Assembly (NCBI GenBank): GCA_002438505.1
Contig: DJPI01000013.1
Location: 1 to 57,949, forward strand
Source of the DNA: Ruminococcaceae bacterium UBA6416
GTDB taxonomy: Bacteria; Bacillota; Clostridia; Oscillospirales; Acutalibacteraceae
DNA length: 57,949 nt
Reading direction: 5' to 3'
This document shows, piece after piece, positions 6,603 to 14,713 of this stretch (the first letter of the stretch is position 1; each line of letters begins with the position of its first letter). A program made the translations under genes and the position numbers. Below the pieces are notes generated by a model. The model ran no database searches. It was given only the letters and a program-made list of their open reading frames with translations, and was not told where the DNA came from.

Positions 6603-7877
6603 TTATCTTTTAATGATTTCTTCTCTCTTGGGACCGTTTGAAACATAGGAAATTCTTACGCCGATTTCCTCTTCAATGAAGTTGACATACCGTTGAGCTT
6701 CTTCCGGAAGCTTTGAAAACTCACGGATGCCTCTGATGTCACACTTCCAGCCGTCAAGGGTAACCAAAACGGGCTTTGCGCGCTTGAGCAGCGGAGTCAC
6801 GGGGAAGTCCTTTGTCACATTTCCGTCAATCTCATAACCAACGCAAAGGCTGATTTTGTCAAGATATGAAAGGCAGTCAAGAGCGGTGAGAACAACCTCC
6901 GTTGCGCCCTGAACCGCGCAGCCGTAACGGGTTGCAACGCAGTCAAACCAGCCCATTCTCCTGGGTCTTCCGGTTGTTGCGCCGAACTCACCGGCGTCTC
7001 CGCCGTGAATGCGCATCTCCTGAGCTTCATCGCCAAAAATCTCGCTGACAAATTCACCTGCGCCAACGGCACTTGAATATGCCTTGGTGATGACGGTGAC
7101 ATCCTTGATTTCATATGGCGGAATTCCTGCGCCGACTGCACCGTATCCGGCAAGAGTTGAGGACGAGGTGACCATCGGATAAATTCCGAAATCCGGATCC
7201 TTGAGCGAGCCGAGCTGGCCTTCAAGAAGAATTTTCTTTCCGTCCTTAACGGCCTCTCTGATGAGCTTGCCCGTGTCGCAAACATAAGGCGCAATCATTT
7301 CACGGTACTCTTCAAGCTGCTTCAAAACTTCATCGGCTGAAAGCTCCGGCTTGTGATATATGTCTTTAATTATGAGGTTTTTAACGGAAAGAACCTGATT
7401 GAGCTTTTCTTTAAGATGCTCCTCATCAAAAAGCTCACAGATTTGAAAACCGATTTTTGCATACTTGTCAGAGAAGAACGGAGCAATGCCGCTCTTTGTT
7501 GAACCGAACGCTCTTTCGGCAAGTCTTTCCTCTTCATATGTATCAAGCAAAACGTGATACGGCATCATGATCTGGCATCTTTCACTGACCTTGAGGTTGA
7601 TTTTTGGAACCCCGCCGTCAAGAACGTGCTGAATTTCCTTCATAAGCTTCGGAATATCAAGCGCAACACCGTTCGCAATCACGTTTGTGATGTGAGGAAA
7701 GCAGACGCCGCTCGGAAGCTGATGAAGCGCAAATTTTCCGTAATCGTTGATGATCGTATGTCCGGCGTTGGCCCCGCCCTGGAAACGGATGACCATGTCC
7801 GACTGCGCGGCAAACATATCGGTAATTTTTCCTTTTCCCTCATCGCCCCAGTTGGCGCCGACGATTGCTCTGACCAT
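6603..7877 (-). CDS. purA: adenylosuccinate synthetase
   Basis: 424 residues. The N-terminal GTP-binding loop GANWGDEGKGK (7-17) contains the catalytic Asp, and GGANAGHT follows with the catalytic His. GATTGRPRRMGW and the C-terminal guanine-binding region are present. The enzyme joins IMP and aspartate using GTP, the first committed step to AMP. GGAGGTAAATAACT places a strong ribosome binding site before the ATG. First gene of a two-gene operon with guaA, behind a consensus promoter at 7948-7976. Confidence 0.97.
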   Translation of the reverse strand: MVRAIVGANWGDEGKGKITDMFAAQSDMVIRFQGGANAGHTIINDYGKFALHQLPSGVCFPHITNVIANGVALDIPKLMKEIQHVLDGGVPKINLKVSERCQIMMPYHVLLDTYEEERLAERAFGSTKSGIAPFFSDKYAKIGFQICELFDEEHLKEKLNQVLSVKNLIIKDIYHKPELSADEVLKQLEEYREMIAPYVCDTGKLIREAVKDGKKILLEGQLGSLKDPDFGIYPMVTSSSTLAGYGAVGAGIPPYEIKDVTVITKAYSSAVGAGEFVSEIFGDEAQEMRIHGGDAGEFGATTGRPRRMGWFDCVATRYGCAVQGATEVVLTALDCLSYLDKISLCVGYEIDGNVTKDFPVTPLLKRAKPVLVTLDGWKCDIRGIREFSKLPEEAQRYVNFIEEEIGVRISYVSNGPKREEIIKR

Positions 7878-7947
7878 AGTTATTTACCTCCGTAAATATC
7901 TTATTTCGCCCTTCATGGAATTTCATCCAAAAAGGTTTTTGCAATCT

Positions 7948-7976
7948 ATTATAATACGGTCTCGGCGATTAGTCAA
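7948..7976 (-). promoter_or_regulatory. promoter of purA-guaA
   Basis: Minus strand: TTGACT, 17-base spacer, TATAAT, giving a leader of about 65 bases before purA. No purine riboswitch core (TATAA, TATGG, TCTACC, CCGTAAA order) is present in this short leader. Confidence 0.8.
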
Positions 7977-7997
7977 CTTCAAAAACTGACGATAAAA

Positions 7998-8044
7998 AAG
8001 CCGTCCGGTGCAATAATTATGGTTATATGCACCATAGGACAGTT
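7998..8044. other. isolated hairpin between divergent promoters
   Basis: GTCCGGTGCA and TGCACC-ATA-GGAC arms enclose about 14 bases, with an A-run to the left and a short T-run to the right. It lies upstream of both the purA and the lipase promoters, so it cannot act as a leader of either. It has terminator shape in both directions and may insulate the two units. Confidence 0.45.
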
Positions 8045-8096
8045 TTTGCAAACTGTTTGCGGCGTCATAAAAGATGATTAAGAATTTCTGAATTAA

Positions 8097-8125
8097 TTGA
8101 CTTTTGTTTAAAAAAATGTTTTAAT
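8097..8125 (+). promoter_or_regulatory. promoter of the lipase gene
   Basis: TTGACT, 17-base spacer, TTTAAT; the transcript would start about 32 bases before the ATG at 8164. Confidence 0.65.
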
Positions 8126-8163
8126 TTCACCGGAGTAAATTTTGAATTTAAAAGGAGAACGCC

Positions 8164-9426
8164 ATGAAAACAAAAGCATTAAAAAAAGCGGTCAGCCTTG
8201 TGCTCTGCCTTTGCCTGATTGCGTCATTCACCGTTACGGCCTTTGCCTCCGGTGAAAAAAAGTCCGATTACCCGTTCATTTATGTCCACGGAATGTACGG
8301 CTGGGGTGAGGACTCAAAAAAGGAAGTCAACCGCCCGTACTGGGGAACTCAGCCGGAAAACAACATTATTCCTTATCTGCGCTCTCATGGCTATACGGTT
8401 TTCAATCCCTCCGTCAGCGGCTTCAGCAGCGCGTGGGACAGAGCGTGTGAGCTTTTTGCTCAGCTTACCGGCTCGGTTGTTGATTACGGCGCCGCTCACT
8501 CAAAGCAGTGCGGCCACAGCCGTTACGGCCGCGATTACACGGCAAGACCCGCAATGGGCAAAAAATGGGACCTTGAAAGTCCGCTGAACTTTGTCGGCCA
8601 TTCTTTTGGAGGAGAGACCATCCGCCTTCTTGCCTCGCTTCTTGCCTATGGCGATGAAACGGAAATGAATGCGGACAAGGAAAACTGCTCCGAGCTTTTC
8701 AAGGGCGGCCACGAAAAGGGCGTGCGCTCAATCGTGACAATCTCCTCTCCGCACAACGGCTCAACCGTTTCAAATTATGTTTCCGACACCGTTTTTCCGG
8801 CCTTTCTCATGATATTCCTTCTTCATTCAATGAGCGTTTCCGGAAATTCAAACAATGACCTCATGCTCGACCAATGGGGCATCACAAAAGACCCGGTGAG
8901 CGGTGAAAAGGAAAAGCTCAATCCCCGCGCCTGTTTGAAGCTTGCGCTTTCCAATGACCACTGCGGCTATGACCTCACCGTTCAGGGCGCAGAAAAGCTT
9001 AATCAAAAAATCAAGCCGGTTAAGTCCGCCTATTACTTTTCATATACGGCCTGCATAACCGAGGATGCAAAGTTCGGCTATCAGAAAATCAACAAAGATT
9101 ATGACCCCTTCCTTCCTTTCCGGCTTTCATCAGTGCTGATCAGCGCGTCCGTCAATGTTTTCCTCGGCGGAAAATTTATTGACAAATCCTGGGGCGCAAA
9201 TGACGGAATTGTTCCGCTCAAAAGTGCGCTTTATCCGTTCGGTGAGGATCACATCACATATGAAAGCGGACGCGATATCATTCCCGGAGTCTGGTACGTT
9301 ATGCCCACCGTATACGGCGCCGACCACTATGACTTCTGCAACGCCGCAGATGAAAAGGCGTTCGGCTCGCGTCAGGGCTTCTTTGACTTCTATACTGAGC
9401 TTTCAGAGCTGATTTGCAGCATATGA
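8164..9426 (+). CDS. secreted lipase, alpha/beta hydrolase
   Basis: 420 residues with a signal peptide (KTKALKKAV, hydrophobic core, cleavage likely after TAFAS, residue 29). The mature part starts with the strand YPFIYVHGMYGWG, whose HG supplies the oxyanion hole. The nucleophile elbow is GHSFGG (Ser147). Likely acid and base are the Asp of WGANDGIVP and the His of GADHYD (His388). The layout matches staphylococcal-type secreted triacylglycerol lipases, including the Ser-to-His distance. AAAGGAG precedes the start. Single gene between its own promoter and a terminator. Substrate is inferred from the family only. Confidence 0.85.
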   Translation: MKTKALKKAVSLVLCLCLIASFTVTAFASGEKKSDYPFIYVHGMYGWGEDSKKEVNRPYWGTQPENNIIPYLRSHGYTVFNPSVSGFSSAWDRACELFAQLTGSVVDYGAAHSKQCGHSRYGRDYTARPAMGKKWDLESPLNFVGHSFGGETIRLLASLLAYGDETEMNADKENCSELFKGGHEKGVRSIVTISSPHNGSTVSNYVSDTVFPAFLMIFLLHSMSVSGNSNNDLMLDQWGITKDPVSGEKEKLNPRACLKLALSNDHCGYDLTVQGAEKLNQKIKPVKSAYYFSYTACITEDAKFGYQKINKDYDPFLPFRLSSVLISASVNVFLGGKFIDKSWGANDGIVPLKSALYPFGEDHITYESGRDIIPGVWYVMPTVYGADHYDFCNAADEKAFGSRQGFFDFYTELSELICSI

Positions 9427-9457
9427 CACAAATTAACGGCCGAAGATTCGGTCTGAT

Positions 9458-9495
9458 GCCCGCCGGTTTTTTTCTTCCGGCGGGCGTTATTTTTG
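9458..9495 (+). terminator. terminator after the lipase gene
   Basis: GCCCGCCGG and CCGGCGGGC arms with a T-rich loop, then GTTATTTTT. Perfect 9-bp stem. Confidence 0.85.
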
Positions 9496-9534
9496 TGCTT
9501 TTCCGACAAAGTTTTCCCATTGCGCTTTTGCGTC

Positions 9535-9562
9535 TTGACTTTTCGGCCGGAAAAGATATAAC
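9535..9562 (+). promoter_or_regulatory. promoter of the MATE gene
   Basis: TTGACT, 16-base spacer, TATAAC; followed by GAGGTG and the ATG at 9616. Confidence 0.5.
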
Positions 9563-9615
9563 ATATCACTGAACAAAGATTGTTAATGCTCTTTCAAACA
9601 CCGAGGTGCTCTGAT

Positions 9616-10989
9616 ATGAAAAAAACAAAAACAAACAAAAGCACAGATATGCTGAACGGCCCGCTTTGGAACAAGCTTCCGCTTTTTGCTCTCCCTGTTG
9701 CGGCAACGGCGATGCTTGAACAGCTTTTCAACGCCTCTGACATTGCCGTTGTCGGAAACTTCACGGGCGCGGAAAAAACAACTGCGGTTGCGGCCGTTGG
9801 CGCGAACACACCGGTTATCGGACTGCTTGTCAATCTCTTTGTCGGAATCGCGCTCGGCGCAAATGTTGTCATTGCAAACGCAATCGGCCGCGATGACAAG
9901 GCCACGGTTCAAAAGGCCGTGCATACATCCATTCTTATGGCGCTCATCGGCGGAGTCGGAATTGCCGTCATAGGCGAGCTTTTGGGCGCAAAGGTTCTCA
10001 GCCTCCTCAATGTTCCGGATGACGTTCTTCCCCTTGCGCTGATGTATCTGCGAATTTATCTCATCGGTATGCCGGTTATTCTTCTCTATAACTTTGAAGC
10101 GGCAATTTTCCGCAGCGTTGGAGACACAAAGGTTCCGCTCATTGCTCTTGCAATTTCCGGCGTTCTGAATGTTCTTTTGAACCTCTTTTTTGTCATCGTT
10201 TTGAAAATGACAGTCAACGGCGTTGCAACCGCAACCGTGATTTCAAACGCGGTCAGCTCAACAATTCTTTTCATAAGGCTCCTTAAAACCGACAAATGCG
10301 TCCGGCTTGACCTCAAAAATCTGCGTTTTGACTTTAAGTGCTTCAAGCGTATCATGAAAATCGGCCTTCCGTCCGGTATCCAAAGTGCAATGTTCTCCGT
10401 TTCAAACATCATCATTCAGTCTGCGGTCAACAGCCTCGGAAAGCTTGTTATGGCGGCCTCAAGCGCGGCGCTCAACCTTGAAATTTTTGCTTATTACGTT
10501 CTCAATGCGTTCAGCCAGGCCTGCACAACCTTTGTCGGCCAGAACTACGGCGCAGGAAAAATTGACCGCTGCAAAAGAACTCTTGCCCTCTCGCTTCTTG
10601 AGGACGCCATTGCAACAGCCATCGCGATTGCCATTGTTCTTTTGAGCGGAAGGTTCCTTCTTTCAATCTTTAACAACGATCCTCAGGTTATTGAGCTCGG
10701 TTACCTCAGGCTCAAGATTCTCTTCTTTGCATACATCTTTTCAATGACATATGAGGTTCTCTCCGGCTATCTGCGCGGATTCGGAATTTCCCTTGTTCCG
10801 GCCGTTCTTGTCACGGTTGGAATCTGCGTTGTGAGAATTGTCTGGATCAAAACCGTTTTTCCCCAGAACAGAACCTTCGAAACAATCCTCAACGCCTATC
10901 CGATAAGCCTTGCCGCAACGGCCGTTATGATGATTATTGCGGTTCTCATCTATCGTCCGTCAAAAAGATATGCAAAGAAACTCGGATAA
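9616..10989 (+). CDS. MATE-family efflux transporter
   Basis: 457 residues with about 12 membrane helices in two related halves. The opening PLWNKLPLFALPVAATAMLEQLFNA (in shorter pieces: PLWNKLPLFALP and AATAML) is typical of clostridial MATE proteins, as is the N-terminal motif around NASDIAVVGNFTGA and the second-half block near GIQSAMFSVSNIIIQ. These carriers export cationic drugs or metabolites in exchange for Na+ or H+. I start at 9616 (MKKTKTNK) since GAGGTG lies 8 bases upstream; the frame opens at 9580 without a site. Single gene; substrate unknown. Confidence 0.88.
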   Translation: MKKTKTNKSTDMLNGPLWNKLPLFALPVAATAMLEQLFNASDIAVVGNFTGAEKTTAVAAVGANTPVIGLLVNLFVGIALGANVVIANAIGRDDKATVQKAVHTSILMALIGGVGIAVIGELLGAKVLSLLNVPDDVLPLALMYLRIYLIGMPVILLYNFEAAIFRSVGDTKVPLIALAISGVLNVLLNLFFVIVLKMTVNGVATATVISNAVSSTILFIRLLKTDKCVRLDLKNLRFDFKCFKRIMKIGLPSGIQSAMFSVSNIIIQSAVNSLGKLVMAASSAALNLEIFAYYVLNAFSQACTTFVGQNYGAGKIDRCKRTLALSLLEDAIATAIAIAIVLLSGRFLLSIFNNDPQVIELGYLRLKILFFAYIFSMTYEVLSGYLRGFGISLVPAVLVTVGICVVRIVWIKTVFPQNRTFETILNAYPISLAATAVMMIIAVLIYRPSKRYAKKLG

Positions 10990-11002
10990 ATTTAAAAAAG
11001 CG

Positions 11003-11031
11003 TTGACATTTTATTTTTAAATTTGTATAAT
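11003..11031 (+). promoter_or_regulatory. consensus promoter of the lysine transporter
   Basis: TTGACA, 17-base spacer, TATAAT: a perfect sigma-A promoter. Transcription would start at about 11037, exactly at the first strand of the riboswitch P1 helix. Confidence 0.9.
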
Positions 11032-11036
11032 CATTT

Positions 11037-11228
11037 GTGATAGAGGCGCAAGGTTTATGAGTATCACGTTTCAGCCTCCCGGAGGGCGTTAACGGCGCTG
11101 TGAAAGGGAACCTTGCCGAAGTTTGGATTCTCCGGGGAATTCTGTTGTAAGTTCTGCGCGGCAGTTCTTATCAAGCTGGGCGGTGGGAGAATATCCTGCC
11201 GACTGTCGCTTCGGCGGAGAGCTGTCAC
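11037..11228 (+). ncRNA. lysine riboswitch (L-box) aptamer
   Basis: The conserved L-box blocks occur in order: GATAGAGGCGC, GTGAAAGGGAACC, TTGCCGAAGT, CTGGGC, GACTGTCGC and GGAGAGCTGTCAC. P1 pairs GTGATAG (11037-11043) with CTGTCAC (11222-11228). An intrinsic terminator follows at 11257-11285, so lysine binding should stop transcription before the gene. The element directly controls the NhaC-type carrier downstream and marks it as a lysine importer. Confidence 0.95.
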
Positions 11229-11256
11229 AAAACTCCTTTTCTGTTTTGTTTTTTGT

Positions 11257-11285
11257 GAGACTGCTCTTTTGCGGTCTCTTTTTTT
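11257..11285 (+). terminator. riboswitch-controlled terminator
   Basis: GAGACTGC and GCGGTCTC arms (one G-T pair), 6-base loop, then seven T. An alternative pairing of CACAAAA with TTTTGTG upstream could act as the antiterminator. Confidence 0.85.
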
Positions 11286-11336
11286 GCCCTTGAAAAAAAT
11301 GGGAAAACAACGTCAAAATTATTAGGAGGATGTCAG

Positions 11337-13160
11337 ATGAAACAGAAAAAAAGATCGAAGGCAAGGCTTCTTCTTGCTTTCATGATGCTTGCCGTTTTGC
11401 TCATTACGGCTTCAACGGTGGCTTTTGCCGAAAGTTCGGCTGATACGGCTGCACCGGAAACGGCGGCCGTCCTTTCCGCTGACAGCGGAAAATTCACCCT
11501 CGGTGAAGGCGAGGACGCCATTGATTACGACCTTTCGGACGGTGATTCGGCTCACGCTTATGTTGACGCATACGCGGACAACCTTGAGGCTGACCCCGAA
11601 TTCAAAGCACACATTGAAACCGCGATTGCAAAGGTCAGAGAATCAATCAAAAGCTATGCTTCAATTCTCTCCCTTCTTCCCCCGGTTATTGCAATCGTCC
11701 TTGCTCTCATCACAAAGGAGGTATACTCCTCCCTCATCATCGGTATCGTTGTTGGCGGCGTTATTTACGCCGGAGGCAACTTTGAGGGCGTCATTAAGCA
11801 CGTCATTTCAGATGGCTTTGTTTTAAGCCTTGCGGATTCCTATAACATGGGTATCCTCATTTTCCTTGTTCTTCTCGGCGCTCTCGTTTCAATGATGAAC
11901 AAAGCCGGAGGCTCCGCCGCGTTCGGCCGCTGGGCTTCAAAGCACATCAAGTCACGCATTGGCGCTCAGCTTGCAACAATGGCGCTCGGCATCCTCATCT
12001 TCATTGATGACTATTTCAACTGTCTCACCGTCGGTTCCGTTATGCGTCCCGTTACGGACAGAAATAATGTTTCTCGCGCAAAGCTTTCATATCTCATTGA
12101 CGCAACCGCGGCTCCGGTCTGCATCATTGCTCCAATTTCATCCTGGGCGGCAGCCGTTGCAGGCTTTGCAAGAGGCGCCGGCGCGGAAAACGGAATCAGC
12201 CTTTTTGTCAGCGCAATTCCTTATAACTTCTATGCCCTTCTCACCATCGTAATGATGATTTTCATCTCCCTTTCAAAGTTTGATTACGGTCCGATGAAGC
12301 TTCATGAAAAGAACGCCATTGAAAACGGCGACCTCTTCACCTGCGGAAACAGAGTTGCCAATGATGACGCCGAGCCCAACGAAAAGGGCCGCGTTTGCGA
12401 CCTTGTTATCCCCGTTGTTATCCTCATCATCTGCTGCGTTATCGGAATGATTTACTCCGGCGGCTTCTTCGGCGGAGAGGACTTCATCACCGCGTTTTCA
12501 AACAGTGACGCCTCGGTCGGTCTTGCATACGGCGCAGGCTGCGCAATGGTTGTTATTATCATCTATTTCCTCATCAGAAGAGTTCTTTCCTTCAAGTCCG
12601 TTATGGAATCTCTTCCCGAAGGCTTCAAGGCAATGGTTCCGGCCATTCTTATCCTCACCTGTGCCTGGACTCTTAAGGCCATGACAGACAGCCTCGGCGC
12701 AAAAATCTTCATCTCTCAGCTCATTCATGGAACGGCAGGAACCTTCCAGTCCTTCCTTCCGGCAATCATCTTCCTCATTGCGGTCGGCCTCTCCTTTGCA
12801 ACCGGAACCTCATGGGGAACCTTCGGAATTCTCATTCCCATCGTTCTGAGCGTATTCACCTCCGGTGAACCTATTACAATCGTTGCAATTTCCGCCTGCA
12901 TGGCCGGTGCCGTTTGCGGCGACCACTGCTCACCGATTTCAGACACAACCATCATGGCCTCGGCCGGTGCTCAGTGTGACCACATTAACCACGTTTCAAC
13001 CCAGCTTCCGTATGCCCTCACGGTTGCCGGTGTTTCGGCTGTGAGCTACATTATTGCAGGCTTTGTTCCCAACTGGCTCATTGTTCTTCCGATAGCCATT
13101 GTTCTCATGATTGGAACTCTTTTTGTTATCAAGCTTGTTTCCGGAAAGAAAGCAAAATAA
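11337..13160 (+). CDS. lysW: NhaC-family lysine transporter
   Basis: 607 residues, start supported by AGGAGGA 10 bases upstream. About the first 30 residues form a signal-like hydrophobic segment. An unusual acidic extracytoplasmic segment follows to about residue 100 (many Asp, Glu and Ser). After that comes the NhaC/antiporter fold with roughly 11-12 helices, including TGTSWGTFGILIPI and CGDHCSPISDTTIMASAGA. These two motifs are typical of the NhaC superfamily. Comparative work on L-box regulons assigned riboswitch-linked members of this family to lysine uptake (LysW); the L-box here supports the same role. The acidic N-terminal extension is longer than usual in the family. Confidence 0.85.
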   Translation: MKQKKRSKARLLLAFMMLAVLLITASTVAFAESSADTAAPETAAVLSADSGKFTLGEGEDAIDYDLSDGDSAHAYVDAYADNLEADPEFKAHIETAIAKVRESIKSYASILSLLPPVIAIVLALITKEVYSSLIIGIVVGGVIYAGGNFEGVIKHVISDGFVLSLADSYNMGILIFLVLLGALVSMMNKAGGSAAFGRWASKHIKSRIGAQLATMALGILIFIDDYFNCLTVGSVMRPVTDRNNVSRAKLSYLIDATAAPVCIIAPISSWAAAVAGFARGAGAENGISLFVSAIPYNFYALLTIVMMIFISLSKFDYGPMKLHEKNAIENGDLFTCGNRVANDDAEPNEKGRVCDLVIPVVILIICCVIGMIYSGGFFGGEDFITAFSNSDASVGLAYGAGCAMVVIIIYFLIRRVLSFKSVMESLPEGFKAMVPAILILTCAWTLKAMTDSLGAKIFISQLIHGTAGTFQSFLPAIIFLIAVGLSFATGTSWGTFGILIPIVLSVFTSGEPITIVAISACMAGAVCGDHCSPISDTTIMASAGAQCDHINHVSTQLPYALTVAGVSAVSYIIAGFVPNWLIVLPIAIVLMIGTLFVIKLVSGKKAK

Positions 13161-13183
13161 TCCAAACGAAATTAAAACACAAA

Positions 13184-13222
13184 CCCCGGTGCTGCCGAAT
13201 TTCGGCGGAACCGGGGCTTTTC
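13184..13222. terminator. bidirectional terminator between lysW and ylmH
   Basis: CCCCGGT and ACCGGGG outer arms with inner GCCGAA/TTCGGC, flanked by A-rich and T-rich runs. It ends lysW rightward and the V-ATPase/ylmH operon leftward. Confidence 0.85.
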
Positions 13223-13263
13223 GATATATGAAATGTGTGCAGCTTTTCTTGAAGCTTCAACGC

Positions 13264-14040
13264 CTAAAACTTTCTGAGCGTGACATGAATTCTTCCCTTT
13301 TTGCTTTCGCCTTTAACCTCAAGCAAAACGACCTTCCCCTTTCCGCGCAGAACAATTTTTTCGCCGCCGGAAAGCTTTTTGTCCCCTTTCACACTCTGAA
13401 CGCCGTCAACAAAAACAAGGCCGGACTCAATGCATTGCTGCGCCCTTCCCCTTGAGAGCGAGAAAGCAGAGCCGCAGACGGCGTCAAGCCGCAGCGAGGC
13501 AACGGAAAAGAAAACGTCCTGAGTCCTCACCTCTTTTTGAACGAACGCGCTTTTTTCCGCCTCCTTGACGGTAACGCTCGCCCGCCCGGCGCTTTTGAGG
13601 TTTTCAATAATAAACCTTTTAACGCCTGAAAGGCAAAACAAAAAGCAGCCCTTTTCGTCCAAAACAATATCACCAAGTGTTTCACGCCGCAGACCGAGTC
13701 CCATCAGCGCACCGAGGTAGTCGCGGTGAGAAAGAGCTGAGAACCTGTCCTTTTCAAGCCGCAAAAGCGAAACGGGGTCAAACTCCGGGTATGAGGAAAA
13801 GAACTCAAAGACGTCATTTTCTTCATAAAACCGCGGAACAAAAACGGCGCAGAGCCGCTCGGCCTCTTCATAGCCGCCGTAATAAAACGTCTTAACAAAC
13901 TCGCTCTGCGTTTTTTCAAGCGGAAGCAAAAGCGTCCGCTGCCTCGGGTCAAGAAACGCAGTGCTTTGAACAACAGAAGTGTCCTCACACTGCGTCTTAA
14001 GGTCCGAAGCGTGGGAGAGCAAAACTTCATCTTCGGTCAT
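13264..14040 (-). CDS. ylmH: YlmH-type S4-domain RNA-binding protein
   Basis: 258 residues, the usual size for YlmH. The N-terminal part holds the conserved TAFLDPRQR motif, the central part includes HRDYLGALMGLGLRRETLGDI, and the C-terminal ~65 residues are an S4 domain (RLDAVCGSAFSLSRGRAQQCI...GLVFVDG). YlmH (RqcP2) binds stalled large ribosomal subunits in the quality-control pathway of Bacillota. Here it is the last gene of the V-ATPase operon, 23 bases after ntpD. It usually lies in a division gene cluster next to divIVA and sepF, so its position is unusual. Confidence 0.85.
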   Translation of the reverse strand: MTEDEVLLSHASDLKTQCEDTSVVQSTAFLDPRQRTLLLPLEKTQSEFVKTFYYGGYEEAERLCAVFVPRFYEENDVFEFFSSYPEFDPVSLLRLEKDRFSALSHRDYLGALMGLGLRRETLGDIVLDEKGCFLFCLSGVKRFIIENLKSAGRASVTVKEAEKSAFVQKEVRTQDVFFSVASLRLDAVCGSAFSLSRGRAQQCIESGLVFVDGVQSVKGDKKLSGGEKIVLRGKGKVVLLEVKGESKKGRIHVTLRKF

Positions 14041-14062
14041 AATTATTCCTTAATTAACAATT

Positions 14063-14713
14063 TCAACTGTAATGGTGAGCCTCTTTCAGCATCATGTCCT
14101 TAACTTTCATAAGTCTTGTTGTTGATGAACGCTCGTTTTCGTCAAGCTTCATTGTGATATAACGGATGGTGTCCTCATATCTGGGAATGAGAACGTGTTC
14201 AAGCGCATTGACGCGGCGGCGCGTTTTTTCAATTTCGGCCGCAAGCAGACGGCAGGTCTTTTCGCTTTCCGCAAGTCTCAGCATATCGGGCATAATTTTT
14301 GCAAGGGAAGCAACGGCCTCATCAAGGTCGCCGCTTGTGAAAGCATAGCCGTATGAAAAAATTTCTCCGTCCTTCGCCGCCTTAAGCTCCGGCTTAAAAA
14401 CGGGAACATCAACGCTCATGATGTTTTTTGTTTCAACAAAAGCGCTCATTCTTTGAGACGGCATCATCAGCGCAACCTCAATTTCCTCATCGGTCATTGT
14501 GCTGCGTGCAACGGACATATGCACATTCGCCGTTTTAATGCCCTCTTCAACATTCAGGCGCAGCTGCTTTGTTTCGCGAATCAAATCAAGAAAGCGGCGC
14601 ATGAGCTCATCGCGCTTATCCTTGAGGAGCTTATGGCCTTTTCTTGCGGTCAGAAGCTTACGCTTGAGGTTCGTCAGCTCCATCCGGGTCGGATTGACGT
14701 TCATAACCGCCAT
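14063..14713 (-). CDS. ntpD: V-type ATPase subunit D (central shaft)
   Basis: 216 residues, opening with NPTRMELTNLKRKLLTARKGHKLL in two typical blocks (NPTRMELTNLK and GHKLLKDKRDELM), and two long coiled-coil helices. Subunit D is the rotating shaft inside the A3B3 head. The start overlaps the ntpB stop by one base, so the two are translationally coupled. Confidence 0.95.
   Translation of the reverse strand: MAVMNVNPTRMELTNLKRKLLTARKGHKLLKDKRDELMRRFLDLIRETKQLRLNVEEGIKTANVHMSVARSTMTDEEIEVALMMPSQRMSAFVETKNIMSVDVPVFKPELKAAKDGEIFSYGYAFTSGDLDEAVASLAKIMPDMLRLAESEKTCRLLAAEIEKTRRRVNALEHVLIPRYEDTIRYITMKLDENERSSTTRLMKVKDMMLKEAHHYS

Noticed and set aside
7878..8160. Purine riboswitch upstream of purA
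   Set aside because: The conserved core blocks are absent, and the hairpin at 7998-8044 lies upstream of the promoter, so outside the transcript.
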